Assembly: GCA_028753945.1 (NCBI GenBank)
Contig: JAPNXP010000001.1
Span: 9,538,501-9,602,500, forward strand
Length of the DNA stretch: 64,000 bases
Direction: 5' to 3'
DNA from: Hexactinellida sp. DTS-2022
Lineage: Eukaryota; Porifera; Hexactinellida
Positions 52,620 through 62,680 of the stretch are shown one piece after another. A program made the position numbers and the translations under genes. Numbering within the stretch: position 1 is the first letter of the stretch; each line of letters starts with the position of its first letter. Below the pieces are notes generated by a model. The model was given only the letters and a program-made list of their open reading frames with translations, was not told where the DNA came from and searched no databases.

Positions 52620-54133
52620 TTAACTTGAGTCTCCGTCTGAGTCAGGGAGCTCTGTGCTGGCCGGGTCTACAGTCACCTCTCCGGAGTCTCTGGGGGACTG
52701 TTCCTAAAGAATAGGCAATGCATCCATGGTACTGCAACACACTTGGATAATTAAAATGCAGTCGATATAGAGTCAAATCGGGACCAGGTTACTTTGACCC
52801 CATTAAGCAGGAAATCTATTAACCGGTGGCTCTATTAAGCGCAGTCGACTGTAATTAAAAGTTACGAAATGTGTAGATGACATAGCATGGCATGGGTGGC
52901 AGGAATTCCCGAGTGGGAGGCAAAAATAGGGTTAGTTTTTTTCTACAGATTATCATTAATTAAACACTCATTATTAATTACGAACCTTTATTGTCTCGTT
53001 TTCAGCTGCACCTTTCGCTTTTGTACTCGGCTCTGTGTCCCGCGTAACCTCTCCAGGAGCTCTCTCTCCCTCCTCAGCGCTGGAAGCGATATCTCCTGAT
53101 TCCGGCAGTAGGCCGATAGACTCAGCCTTCTCAGACTCAGGTCTCTCGCTTTCTGTTCCCGCATCAGCTGGTGTCTCATCAGCTGTTATAGTCTCAGCTG
53201 TTACATCCTCAGCTGTTACATCCTCTGCGGTTACATCTTCCGCGGTTATATCCTCATATGCTATATCCTCATATGCTTTATCCTCAGCTGTTATATTCTC
53301 AGCATCTTTATCACCAGCTGTTGTCTCATCAGCTGCTTTATCATCAGCTGTTGTCTCATCAGCTGCTTTATCATCAGCTGTTATATTCTCAGCATCTTTA
53401 TCATCAGCTGTTGTCTCATCAGCTGCTTTATCATCAGCTGTTGTCTCATCAGCTGCTTTATCATCAGCTGTTGTCTCATCAGCTGCTTTATCATCAGCTG
53501 TTGTCTCATCAGCTGCTTTATCATCAGCTGTTGTCTCACCAGCTGCTTTATCATCAGCTGTTGTCTCATCAGCTGTTCTCGCCTCTTCAGGAGCTGCTAT
53601 CTCCTGTCCTGTCTGCTCCGCTTCCGGAGCATCGTCCTGTGTCTCTATACAACACAGTAGTTAATATTAACAAAGTATTATCAAAGTATTAACAAAGCAT
53701 TAACAAAGCATTAACAAAGCATTAACAAAGTATTAACAAAGTATTAACAAAGCATTAACAAAGCATTAACAAAGCATTAACAAAGCATTAACAAGGCATT
53801 AACAAAGCATTAACAAAGCATTAACAAGGCATTAACAAGTATAACTCTACCTCCACCTGGTTGGTCCTCTGCCGCGGACTCTTCTGGCTCCAAGAGAACA
53901 GGCATCTCCTCTCCAGCTATTTCCTCCTGGGGTTCCAGCCCAATCTCTGCCTTGGGGGTGTACCCGTCGTACCCCGTCTCCTCCCGGAGCTTCATGAGTC
54001 TGCTGAAGTGCTCAGTCGCGTATTCTAGAATGTTCTCTGGCTGTCTGCGGAGCACCTCTTTGCATAGTCCCTCCAGCAGATGCTCGAATCCCTTCGGGGT
54101 CTTCAGCTGGGCTTGCGTGTATGGGGAAGACAT
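52620..54133 (-). CDS. SPA17-like RIIa dimerisation/docking protein with acidic decapeptide repeats
   Basis: Three exons, 53851-54133, 52986-53644 and 52620-52703, share one frame and give 341 residues. The ATG is MSSPYTQAQ; the frame is open two codons earlier but without ATG. Residues about 10-55 (TPKGFEHLLEGLCKEVLRRQP...YATEHFSRLM) are an RIIa domain like SPA17/CABYR, which docks to AKAPs in sperm-tail and ciliary structures. Residues about 116-224 are about nine units of DETTADDKAA-type decapeptide, very acidic. The C-terminus (ELPDSDGDSS) is acidic. The second donor (AAG|GTTCGT) is weak; reading through instead would stop after four more codons (KVRN). No IQ motif was found. Confidence 0.75.
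52759..52851. mobile_element. short pogo-like MITE remnant in SPA17-like intron 2
   Basis: Ends CAGTCGATATAG and CTATTAAGCGCAGTCGACTG are imperfect inverted repeats of the ctccgcttaat family. It lies inside the second intron. Confidence 0.5.
53270..53580 (-). repeat. 30-bp in-frame coding repeat
   Basis: About nine units encode the acidic decapeptide of the SPA17-like protein. Unit length is a multiple of three, so copy-number change keeps the frame. Two units are variants (KDAENITADD). Confidence 0.9.
53670..53838. repeat. 11-bp intronic minisatellite, unit attaacaaagc
   Basis: About 16 tandem units with C/T and A/G variants fill almost all of the first intron (53645-53850) of the SPA17-like gene, leaving only the donor and acceptor ends outside. 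Confidence 0.95.
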
Positions 54134-56056
54134 CCTCAATTGAATTAATATTTCACTAAGTCAACACAGCCATGGATTAAGCAAACTGTACAAGTTATAT
54201 TGAGGTGATGTTCAGAGATACGTAATGCATTTTTACATAAAAATGCTTTTTCCGGGACAAAGACGTTCAGAACGCAAAAATTAGTAGATATATATCCCTT
54301 GGAAGCGTTCGTAGTTTGAACGGCCGTGTATTACTCAGCCGGCAACCATGGCTATAATGACATCGGATCTGTAAAACAATGATTTAAAGATAATACCAGT
54401 ACACGTAGTTATTACTTAGAATAATCACCCCCCGTTGGAGGGTAAAAATGAACAATTTGTAGTTTATTTGTAACTTAACTTAATAGTATAGAAAGTTACT
54501 TCCGTCGGGTCCGAATAGTGTTCGCATATCTACTCTTCCGATTCTGACTAGATTATTTTAGTATTATGTGGACATTAGTATATGCCTTATAGTTTATAAC
54601 ATTTGGGATATTCTAAAGCAATAGTAGCCTCTCTACTCTAGGAATAGCTTCCTAATGCGGGATGCAAAAATTAATAATCGCCAGGCAAGGAAATACGGAG
54701 GAAATAGGAGGAAAGGAAATACGGAAAAAACAGAGAAGTATTACATAAAATAAACACAAACAATAATAAAATTATAGGAAATATCTAAGTTAAATAATCT
54801 ACTTCAGCGATATATGGTATAATAAATTATTAATAATAAAATTCACAAATAAATGGAATAAAAAAAGGATCGTTAGCATTTAATGGGGAGAGGCTTATCC
54901 TATCTATTGGTCTGTTAATAGACAGAGACAATGGAGATATAATTAGGTGTGATCGATCATTCTGCTATTCTTCCATCACCTATTTGTCAAGGTATTATTA
55001 TCAACTTAGTTAGAAAGGTATCTAGGAACATTCCGAATAACGGAATAAGATACGAGCAACGTATCACAATCTAACTTCAACTTCATGATTGAAGTTTTGA
55101 TGTCTGTCAATATGACTCCACTATCTCTCCATATATAACACAGGACACTAATTAACTTTTAATTAATTCCCTCTCTATTTATAGTCATGATGGCCTATCC
55201 TGTCCAGTTAATCTTCATAGAGGAGAACTATCAATTGATTTAACAGGAACAGCTGATTGATTCTTGTCTGGACCAAAATATATAATTACCGTATTCACTC
55301 TAATTCAGGTGCCCTTGAATAACTCAATGTGCCAGGGTATCATCAATAGGTCTACGTTAATAGGACAGGAGCTCAGGTGAGGGCGCCTGAATTAGAGTGA
55401 ATACGGTAGCGGCAGTAGAGCTCATAACGGTAAGGTGTTCGATAAAAGGGTCATGTCTTCGCTACGATTGGGCCGAAGGGAGAGTATCTGAAGAGTATAG
55501 CTTTATGAAATGTCTCACAAATCCAATCCATTATTTAATTAATTAATTAAACAGCAGACCACACTGGGATGTGTAATGTTTATGAAGTGTACCTCTATAC
55601 AAGCGACACAACCAGACACATCCCCTCGAGGCACATATATAGATGGAGTCCGATCCACAGTCCTTTCTAGATCAATTATCTTCTGTTTAATCTATTGTCT
55701 CGTTAACCTGACACCTCAGCTTGCCACTCTCAGCTCACCTGATTCAACTGTACCTGTCTCTACCAAGACCGGCTCCTGGATACGTAATCTCTTTCGCCGC
55801 AAACAATTCCATTGTCCCTGCTCCCTGCTGCCTCTTCACTTGTCAGCCAGTTGGCATTAGTACCTAGTTTGTGATTAACTATGATAATATATATTACATC
55901 ACTCCTATGTCATCAGCTGTTACGAACATTATGAGCGTAGTGAGCACAATTAGGAATACAGAATATAATAATAGCTACAACTTACAACAATGCTTTAATT
56001 ATATTAATAAGAAATATGATCTAGTATATTGTTAACATTATTCTACATAAAGTGAG
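54134..56056. other. spacer between ARP10 and SPA17-like genes
   Basis: An open frame at 55576-55860 (+, 94 codons) has somewhat higher GC, but no family resemblance and no splice or promoter support, so it is not called. It also contains the MITE at 55287-55408. Confidence 0.4.
55287..55408. mobile_element. tiny MITE, TACCGTATTCACTC ends
   Basis: The left end TACCGTATTCACTCTAATTC is the perfect complement of the right end GAATTAGAGTGAATACGGTA. The total length is 122 bp, with 'aggtgccc' and 'gggcgcct' just inside. Confidence 0.8.
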
Positions 56057-57427
56057 TTATTTACTTGTCAGTTTGTTGAAGAAGGAGGCTATGGTCTCCT
56101 TGGTGTGTGTCTTGGGGTGAGTGGCACTCTTGCCCCGCGAGGCGGCGCTAGCGTAGGGAGAGGTCTGGGACTTGGCAGGCCCGCGACTGTAGTTCAGTTT
56201 GTGTCTGTCAGCTGGGTCCAGCTGGCACCAGTCGGGGACCCGCCAGCCCTGCTTGTTGAACTGCTCTCGCTTCAGAGACCGCGCGTCGAAAGCCTGCGTG
56301 CACGCCCCGACCACTGAGCCTCCGTGCCAACCTAGGATGTTCTCGTGCATCATAGGAATGTGTATCTTGAATACCACCTTGCTACCCAGCTTCCCCTGGT
56401 GCTCCCTGGAGAACACCAGGTTCAGCTCCTCCATGAACCGCTTCTTGAACCCCGGGAGCATGGCGGCGCCCCCCGCCAGCACGATGTTCCCCGCAATGGG
56501 CACCCGCAGGTCGATGGGGAGTCTGAGCACGCACTCCGCGATCTCCTGCGGGAGCGTCCGCTCCGGGAGCAGCTCCAGCGGGAACTGGTCGGTCTCCTCG
56601 GGACAGGTGGAGAAGAGACACTCGGCCACGCGGTGTCTGAGCTCCCCGGGGACAGAGAGCAGCAGCCCGGGCTCAGAGGGGACCGAGAGGTGCGCGTCAG
56701 GGGGCGTGCGTGTCTCGCCCACGCACCTTACGGCGCACATCCGGCAGCGCACGTCCTCCAGGAACTCGTTTGTGAGCACCTCCTCCACGGGCCGCTGCAC
56801 CTGCTCCAAGGTCCCCACCCGCACCAGGGACGCCCGCTCCGAGAGGTTGAGTCGGAGCCAGGCCAGCATGTACTCCCCGCCCAGCCCCGGCAGGTCTCTG
56901 AAGAGGGACAGCAGCACGGTGGACCCGGAGACGGGGCTGATGCGAGTCCCCGTGTGTCCCACGTCCACAACGAGTCCCTCCTCCAGGGCCACCGAGTGCA
57001 GACAGGCTATGGAGTGCGGGAAGAAGAGGATCGAGTGCACCTGGTAGGACATGAACAGACACTTGGCAATGGCCTCCCTGAGGGGGGAGGGGCTCAGAAC
57101 GGACTCAAGGATCAAGAGGCGGGTCTCCCGCGGGTTTATCTGGAAGTGGTTGTAGAACAGATCTGCGAACATGTCGTGGAGACCGGTCTCAAACTCGCGA
57201 ATAGATTCCGCGTCCGAGGTGGGCTTGTACGGGAATAACTTTATGACCTGAGTGTCAGACCCTCTCGCATATACGCGGGTGGGAATAATGGCCATGGGAG
57301 CAGGTTCGCCATCGAATCCCAGCTTGGTGTACTCGGCTCCGATATCCAGGATTAGCGTATCTGCAGCCCGGGCCACCTTCTCCAGGGAGCGGAGCTTCGA
57401 GATAGCGGAGGAGCCCGACTTACTCAT
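56057..57427 (-). CDS. ACTR10: actin-related protein 10 (dynactin Arp11)
   Basis: This is a 456-residue intronless actin-fold protein. ADTLILDIGAEYTKLGFDGEPAPMAIIPT matches the first phosphate loop, NPRETRLLILESVLSP and LAGGAAMLPGFKKRF match conserved actin-fold segments, and NKQGWRVPDWC near the end is typical of ARP10. ARP10 caps the pointed end of the dynactin filament and helps dynein cargo binding. The C-terminus has an extra basic Ser/Lys-rich tail of about 45 residues beyond the human length. Confidence 0.9.
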   Translation of the reverse strand: MSKSGSSAISKLRSLEKVARAADTLILDIGAEYTKLGFDGEPAPMAIIPTRVYARGSDTQVIKLFPYKPTSDAESIREFETGLHDMFADLFYNHFQINPRETRLLILESVLSPSPLREAIAKCLFMSYQVHSILFFPHSIACLHSVALEEGLVVDVGHTGTRISPVSGSTVLLSLFRDLPGLGGEYMLAWLRLNLSERASLVRVGTLEQVQRPVEEVLTNEFLEDVRCRMCAVRCVGETRTPPDAHLSVPSEPGLLLSVPGELRHRVAECLFSTCPEETDQFPLELLPERTLPQEIAECVLRLPIDLRVPIAGNIVLAGGAAMLPGFKKRFMEELNLVFSREHQGKLGSKVVFKIHIPMMHENILGWHGGSVVGACTQAFDARSLKREQFNKQGWRVPDWCQLDPADRHKLNYSRGPAKSQTSPYASAASRGKSATHPKTHTKETIASFFNKLTSK

Positions 57428-58319
57428 TGGTTAGAAACAGCTATCGGATAAATTAGTGACAAATCTTATAATATCCTCCGAATTTGGTACTTCTGTGGAA
57501 AAATGGTCCCTCTGAAGATGTTTGTGTTCATTTAGTTACAGTGTATTTACTAGAATAGTAGCATAGGCGATTCTTCGCCATATTGGGACCAAAAATTTCT
57601 ATGAATCAGCCTGTACTGTCAAATGGGCCCGAAATATTGGTCTGGGGACCAAAATTTCAGGCTAGGTCCATTTTTCTATGGATTATTGGTCCCCCACCAA
57701 TATTTTCGGGGATCTATTTTCCAGTGAAAGACAAACCCTTAATTAATTCAGATATAGTACTCATCATACGTAGTAGGATCGGGATTGTATCCTTTATTTA
57801 CAAAATAATTTCATTTTCAAATGATGCGTGTATTGTTTGATCATTTTAACATGTTAGAATTTTAACATGTTAGTAAAATTAACATGTTAGAAACGTAACA
57901 AGTTCTAAGGACGCGCTCGCGCGATCGCGTTGGGAGCAGGTTGTGTCGTAAATCTCAAAACCCCGCAATAAAGTAACAATAGTACTGTTGTATCACTATG
58001 ACAGTTGTACTACCATGGCGGACTTACTACTTTTCTATTACTAGTAGTCTAGTACCATGGGTGTTCTCTATCCATGACAGAATTACTATCCTTTGATCAT
58101 GACTAGTGTGGCATACCATACAAGTCCTCTAAGAAATATTATTAATAATGAAGCAAGTCCACTCTACATTATATACAAGTATAACGATCTAAGACCTAAA
58201 GAGTAATTCCAAATAAACAAGACATCACGATCAGACATATATTTAAAAATGAGTAGCGCATGCGCTGCATTTCAAGTGACACATGCGTATCTCGCGATTT
58301 TCAGCTGATCAGCATACTG
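57428..58319. other. spacer upstream of ARP10
   Basis: Near 57560-57720, 'ggaccaaaat-ttc' repeats three times. Three 'taacatgttag' units (57847-57891) and a GC-rich palindromic 'gcgctcgcgcgatcgcg' (57913) follow. A weak plus-strand frame at 57583-57840 is not supported as a gene. Confidence 0.4.
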
Positions 58320-58612
58320 TTCACCTATAATACCCGTTGGAAGCTACTAGGTTCATTTTGAAATTTCATTAATTTGTTCACCTATTTTTGTAAACAACAA
58401 CAATAAATATTCATAATGGAATTTATTAATGCAAAATTCGAAATCAGCATACTTGTTTACATAGTACATATTATAACATTTGTAAGCACGTCCATCTCAA
58501 TTATAAGTGTTGTTTCTAGTCCCCTATAAGTTTAATACAACCCGCGTAAACATATCGACACACCTACCCTGGCTACCCACAACAATCAAGTTTAATAATA
58601 CTATAGATTTAG
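58320..58612 (-). repeat. Helitron-like fragment, single monomer
   Basis: It carries the 'cccgttggaagc', 'aacaacaacaataaa' and 'agcatacttgtttac' landmarks and ends in the minus-strand TCTATAGTATTATTAAACTTG 5' terminus. It has one monomer and no hairpin block. Confidence 0.6.
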
Positions 58613-58783
58613 ATACATTCGGTATTTACGGTTATCTTAATAATTATTATTCACAACTATACTCTTGTAGACTTTAATGAATAAAAACTTTCCGCGTATA
58701 TAGGGACTTCAAGACACTATTCTCTCTCAAGTGAGTTCTTGTTTTTGGGTATTCGAGAAATAATTAAATTAATTAATGTTTAG

Positions 58784-59371
58784 AATCGGCAATTCGTCAA
58801 AGCACCTCGTCCTAGTATTCAGATACACCATGATGGCGCACTTCACTGGGTCTGTTCCAGTATTGATGCAGATGGGCACGTAACCCTTTATGATTCGCTA
58901 AATATGGGAAGAACTACTGAAGAATTATCTGTTCAGTTAGCCCTTTTGTATGGGAATGATGCTGAGCTGAAATTAACTATTGCTTCTATTCAGCAGCAAA
59001 GGGGCGGAGCGGATTGCGGTTTATTTGCAGCTGCAGTCTGCCTAACAATAGCAACTGGAGGCGACCCTACCCAAGTTTGCTGGAAGCAAGCAAGAATGAG
59101 ATCTCACCTCTCCGATTGTCTCGACAGCGAAATTTTAAAACCCTTTCCTAAGATAGAAAGCATAGTATTGCGATCTAGAATCACAACTAATGTAAGGACA
59201 GTTTTAAAGCTAAAGTTATGGTGTTTATGTAATCTACCCGTCTACGCGTTTCGAAACATGGTTGAATGCCCCAAATGTCTAAAATGGTTCCACAAACCCT
59301 GTGTAGGGCTTGAAGATACTGACAAAGACATCCCTCACTTTTTTTGTAGTCTATGTAGTAGTGTCGTATAA
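58784..59371 (+). CDS. C48 (Ulp1-type) protease with C-terminal PHD finger, transposon-borne
   Basis: The frame is open from an acceptor-like tttag at 58783 to the stop, 195 residues; earlier exons are probably missing. HWVCSS (H), TLYDSL (D) and QQQRGGADCGLFAAA (Q and C) supply the full C48 catalytic set in order. This is followed by MRSHLSDCL...PFP, common in transposon-encoded Ulp1-like proteases. Residues about 148-194 form a C4HC3 PHD finger: WCLC, VECPKCLKWFHKPCVG, FFCSLC. Such genes are cargo of large DNA transposons. Here it is tail to tail with a transposase, 152 bp apart. An internal ATG exists at 58904, but it would cut off the histidine and aspartate. Confidence 0.75.
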   Translation, partial: NRQFVKAPRPSIQIHHDGALHWVCSSIDADGHVTLYDSLNMGRTTEELSVQLALLYGNDAELKLTIASIQQQRGGADCGLFAAAVCLTIATGGDPTQVCWKQARMRSHLSDCLDSEILKPFPKIESIVLRSRITTNVRTVLKLKLWCLCNLPVYAFRNMVECPKCLKWFHKPCVGLEDTDKDIPHFFCSLCSSVV

Positions 59372-59523
59372 TAGAATTCGCATAATCAGTTATTGCGAAT
59401 TTATTACGATATATAGTATACGTATAGTTAGAAATTACTGATACAATATGTGCTACTAATAAAGCTCAATGTTCTAACATGAAGTTCAAATTATTATTTA
59501 TTCTCGTTAGTCTTAGATATATT

Positions 59524-60565
59524 TTATTGATTCAAACAAGCTAGAAAGTATCTTGTAGTAGAGAATACATTATCGATACGCATGTATGCGATCTGTGTTG
59601 ATATCCTTCTTAGTGAAGAAAATAATTGTTCGCAAATTTGGGAGTTTATTCTTCTCATCTCGTCCGTATGAATGGACCTCATAGAATAGGAGGGATTGCA
59701 CTTGTGGTTTGTAGAATGGAACCGATCGATGAGAAAAGTTGTCTTGCGAAATAATTTGGTATCTCTAAAATATTAAAATACTAATTACTAATTACTATCT
59801 AATATTTCCGACGACTTTATTTTAAATAATATCAAATGAGTTACATGTACTTACCTTTTCATGCATGTTCTATGTAAGTTGCAAGCATTATCGTAGATGA
59901 TCACTTTATGCTGTACTTTGAATATTGTCAATAACAAATTATAAATTCCAATTGTAGATTCGTGTTGTCTGAGAATTTGGAATCCATAACAAATCCTGTG
60001 TTTACAAGCGATTTCTATTAGTCCGGGGGAAAACTTTTTGTGCGTAGGAAATTGTTTGAGACACTTTTCAGCTGAATCTTCATCCCGATTTTCGTATACT
60101 GGAATCCTGTAGAAGATAGATGTCAAAAATAGAATGTGTAAATTTAGCTAGATTTGGGGAAAACGTCCAGTTTAATTTAAAACAAACTCAAGCTAACTCT
60201 AAGAATCTACAATTCAATATTTAAAAAACGAATCTACCCACCTATGCTATCTCAGTGTGAATAGTTCCCAAACTACTTGTGTATTTTGTAATTTTCAATA
60301 CGTATATAAAAATCTAAATATTATAATTACGAAATTAACAAATTTGGACCTACTTATAGCTTGTTGTAAAAGTTGGGAAATAGTTGAAATAGTTGTTGCT
60401 TTCTGGAAAAAATTCAACTAATCTTCTTGATGTTTTGCTAAATAGACTTTCAATTTGTGCCAAGATGCTTTGCAATAGGGTGGACACTGTCGGGTGTAAC
60501 GTGACGAGACTTGTTTTATCTTTTGTAGGTTGGATATAATTGAATAATATATCCAACGTATACAT
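59524..60565 (-). CDS. KDZ-like DNA transposase, C-terminal part
   Basis: Three exons, 60354-60565 (5' limit uncertain), 59855-60106 and 59524-59764, join in consistent phase 2 (donors GTAGGT and GTAAGT). KVIIYDNACNLHRTCMKR runs across the last junction into FLIDRFHSTNHKC, then INSQICEQLFSSLRRI and a C-terminal IAYMRIDNVF. The YDNAC...DRFHxxNHxxC...NSQxxEQ pattern is, from memory, that of transposases of the Kyakuja-Dileera-Zisupton type found in sponges and cnidarians. The aspartate of YDNAC would be part of the RNase-H-like active site. The upstream part is in another frame (60418-60753), so the copy may be broken or have an intron I could not place. Confidence 0.6.
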
Positions 60566-60753
60566 TTTTGGTAAATTGAAACTAAGGAATCTTCACTAAC
60601 TGATTTTTCATGGGCAATGAGAGCTATATCTTTTCGTTCATTCGGTCCCACTATAGAGAATTCGAATACTCCGGAAATAGGATCTGTATGACAGAGGAGT
60701 TCTATCGCTTTCTTAACATTTCTATGATCTCCACTTATAGGGGAGTATGACAT
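60418..60753 (-). CDS. N-terminal frame of the transposase gene, unrecognised
   Basis: 111 codons start with ATG (MSYSPISGDHRNV) in good context, right at the divergent repeat block. The frame overlaps the next exon in a different phase, so a frameshift or a small intron separates them. No domain is recognised. It is most simply the 5' part of the transposase. Confidence 0.45.
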   Translation of the reverse strand: MSYSPISGDHRNVKKAIELLCHTDPISGVFEFSIVGPNERKDIALIAHEKSVSEDSLVSIYQKCIRWIYYSIISNLQKIKQVSSRYTRQCPPYCKASWHKLKVYLAKHQED

Positions 60754-60824
60754 TTGTGTACAGAGACATTTGTGTACATAGCTAGTGCGACGTTAGTGTA
60801 CAATTAATGCGACGTTTGTGTACA
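60749..60824. promoter_or_regulatory. four-copy TTTGTGTACA repeat between divergent genes
   Basis: The motif (g)acRTTWGTGTACA occurs four times: gacatttgtgtaca twice, gacgttagtgtaca and gacgtttgtgtaca. It lies between the minus-strand ATG at 60753 and the plus-strand ATG at 60912. It could be a bidirectional promoter or a transposase-binding subterminal array. Confidence 0.5.
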
Positions 60825-60911
60825 AATAATATTCATAAATTAGCTTTAATTAAGAATAGTACATAAATAATCTGTCATAAGTAAATTCTTTCGCATCGTT
60901 TGTTGTCAATA

Positions 60912-61793
60912 ATGGATTATTTGTCTATATCATGGAAATTATTTTTGGAGAACAAATGGATTCCTCTTCATGGAATTGCACTCGCGAAATCTCTTAATAA
61001 CAGTTTTAACGTGGTATCAGAGCTCATAGATATACCAATAGAAGTGTTGATAGCCATTGTTTTTCCATTTCGAAATCCCGAGGATACTTTCAGACAAATG
61101 TCACTAGGACTAGATGATACGTTTGTTACTCTGGGAAAACCTAATTTGAAAGTTGCATACAAAGTAAAACTGATTACCCAAAGTTTAAAGGTGGCAGTGA
61201 TGAATTGGGGAGATACTCAAGAATTTAGCGGACTCTCAACTTGGACAGGTACAAATGAAGATGACATCACTTTCATCAATAGTTCCGAAGTATTTGAGAA
61301 GTTTTCAGATTTCCACAATTATTGCCATGGTAGACAGCAACAGTTGGAATCGCTAAACAGAGAGGCTACAGAGAACGCAATACAATTGCAAAGTGCATTA
61401 GCTGATATGGATGATGTACTCACGGCGCCCACGGATAGTTATATCTTTTTATCTGAGATTGACCCACTACAAGAAGATACCAACTCAACATTAGACCATT
61501 CTAGCGAAGCAATTGGAGATCTATCTGCACATGCACAAGATCTAGATTTTAAATTGATAAAGTCATCCAGATCGCGGGATAAATTATCTATTGTGGCTAT
61601 ATCTACAATTTTCAGCGTGCAACAAAGGCTAAGTGTAGAACTTAGGCAAGCTCAATATTATTCTGGAAAGCCCCCGACTAAATCCAGAACATCATTGGAA
61701 AAGGAATTCACGATGGTTAGCTTGGTAATGAATTACTACACTAGACCTATTCTCACCTACCTTAAAAGCATTGCTTTTAAGGTGTCTCTTTAG
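60912..61793 (+). CDS. 293-residue protein of unknown family
   Basis: A single open frame starts MDYLSISWKLFLENKWIP; the frame extends four codons further but without ATG. Composition is normal for a soluble alpha-helical protein. It has an acidic Asp/Glu/Ser-rich middle (about 150-225, ADMDDVLTAPTDSY, EIDPLQEDTN) and a helical C-terminus (RLSVELRQAQYYS). No signal peptide or zinc ligands are present. Codon use is AT-richer than in the host genes, like the neighbouring transposon genes. It is divergent from the transposase, which suggests a third gene of the same element. An older, unrelated origin cannot be excluded. Confidence 0.6.
   Translation: MDYLSISWKLFLENKWIPLHGIALAKSLNNSFNVVSELIDIPIEVLIAIVFPFRNPEDTFRQMSLGLDDTFVTLGKPNLKVAYKVKLITQSLKVAVMNWGDTQEFSGLSTWTGTNEDDITFINSSEVFEKFSDFHNYCHGRQQQLESLNREATENAIQLQSALADMDDVLTAPTDSYIFLSEIDPLQEDTNSTLDHSSEAIGDLSAHAQDLDFKLIKSSRSRDKLSIVAISTIFSVQQRLSVELRQAQYYSGKPPTKSRTSLEKEFTMVSLVMNYYTRPILTYLKSIAFKVSL
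61760..61782. repeat. perfect hairpin at the gene end
   Basis: CTTAAAAGCA-ttg-type centre: the arms CTTAAAAGCA and TGCTTTTAAG pair with a one-base centre. It lies within the last ten codons of the 60912-61793 frame. Confidence 0.7.
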
Positions 61794-62459
61794 TAGCACT
61801 AGCAAATCTTGCAACTTTATCCGTAAATTTAATAATTTTATGCGTAATTATATGCTTATAGTGTATAAATTATTAATTATATCTACCACCTTTATACACA
61901 GAGATAAATTGTACACAGATCTCGTATGTTTCCAATACATTCGTAAATGGAGAATTTGATCTAATTTGGTGTTTGAATATTATTATAACAAGCACGCTTT
62001 GATTGCTTGGGCTGCGCGGCTGTGGACACCTTGCTTCCGCAAAAGACGCCCTTTGTGCGCCACATCTATTCAAATAATCTTAATCACACTAATTTACTCT
62101 ACAAATCCGTTTAAACCAAACCGCAACATAATGTTTGATTTTGTTTATCTTTTTCTATACGTACATTAAAGTCATAATATTAACCATGCTTGTTAATAAT
62201 ATTCGCTTAATAGTCGTTGTAAGTCATTTAGAACCTCCTATTAATATGCAATATAGTTCCATGTCTCTCTACTACAATCCTATTAAAAAAAAAACAAATG
62301 TTGATATTTTCCTTATACATTTAAACTTGTTCTATATAGGCTATTCCCCCAGTTCAAAATTCAATTCCGGACCAAATTTCATTGAGTTTTAATGTGTATG
62401 ATAAAATTCTAGTATACTTAATATTTTGAAACTTTTCGTAGTAATTATTACATGAGATA
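61794..62459. other. AT-rich spacer
   Basis: Short open frames only. It may include the unseen right end of the large transposon. Confidence 0.35.
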
Positions 62460-62680
62460 TAAACTAACTGTCAGATGTTATTATTGGTAACAAATGTTAT
62501 AATAGGTAAACAAATGTTATAATCGGTAAACAAGTATGCTGAACACGAATTTCGCGTTTATAAATTTCTCATATTAATATTTGTTGTTGTTGTTTACACA
62601 AAATAGGTAAACAAATTAATGAAAATTCAAAATCAACCTAGAAGTTAGCTTCCAACGGGTATTATAGGTAAACAAGTATG
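62460..62680 (+). repeat. Helitron-like fragment, inverted
   Basis: Reverse-orientation monomers of the tandem-array family: 'aacacgaatttcgcg', 'tgttgttgttgttta', 'aaatcaacctagaag' and 'tagcttccaacggg' in this order. It stops abruptly at a pyrimidine-rich stretch. Confidence 0.65.

Noticed and set aside
53035-53692. Plus-strand Ser/Ala- and His/Leu-rich open frames
   Set aside because: They mirror the coding repeat of the minus-strand SPA17-like exon, which has matching phases, an RIIa domain and splice sites.
55576-55860. 94-codon plus-strand frame
   Set aside because: Slightly higher GC but no recognisable domain, promoter or poly(A) signal. Kept only as a note.
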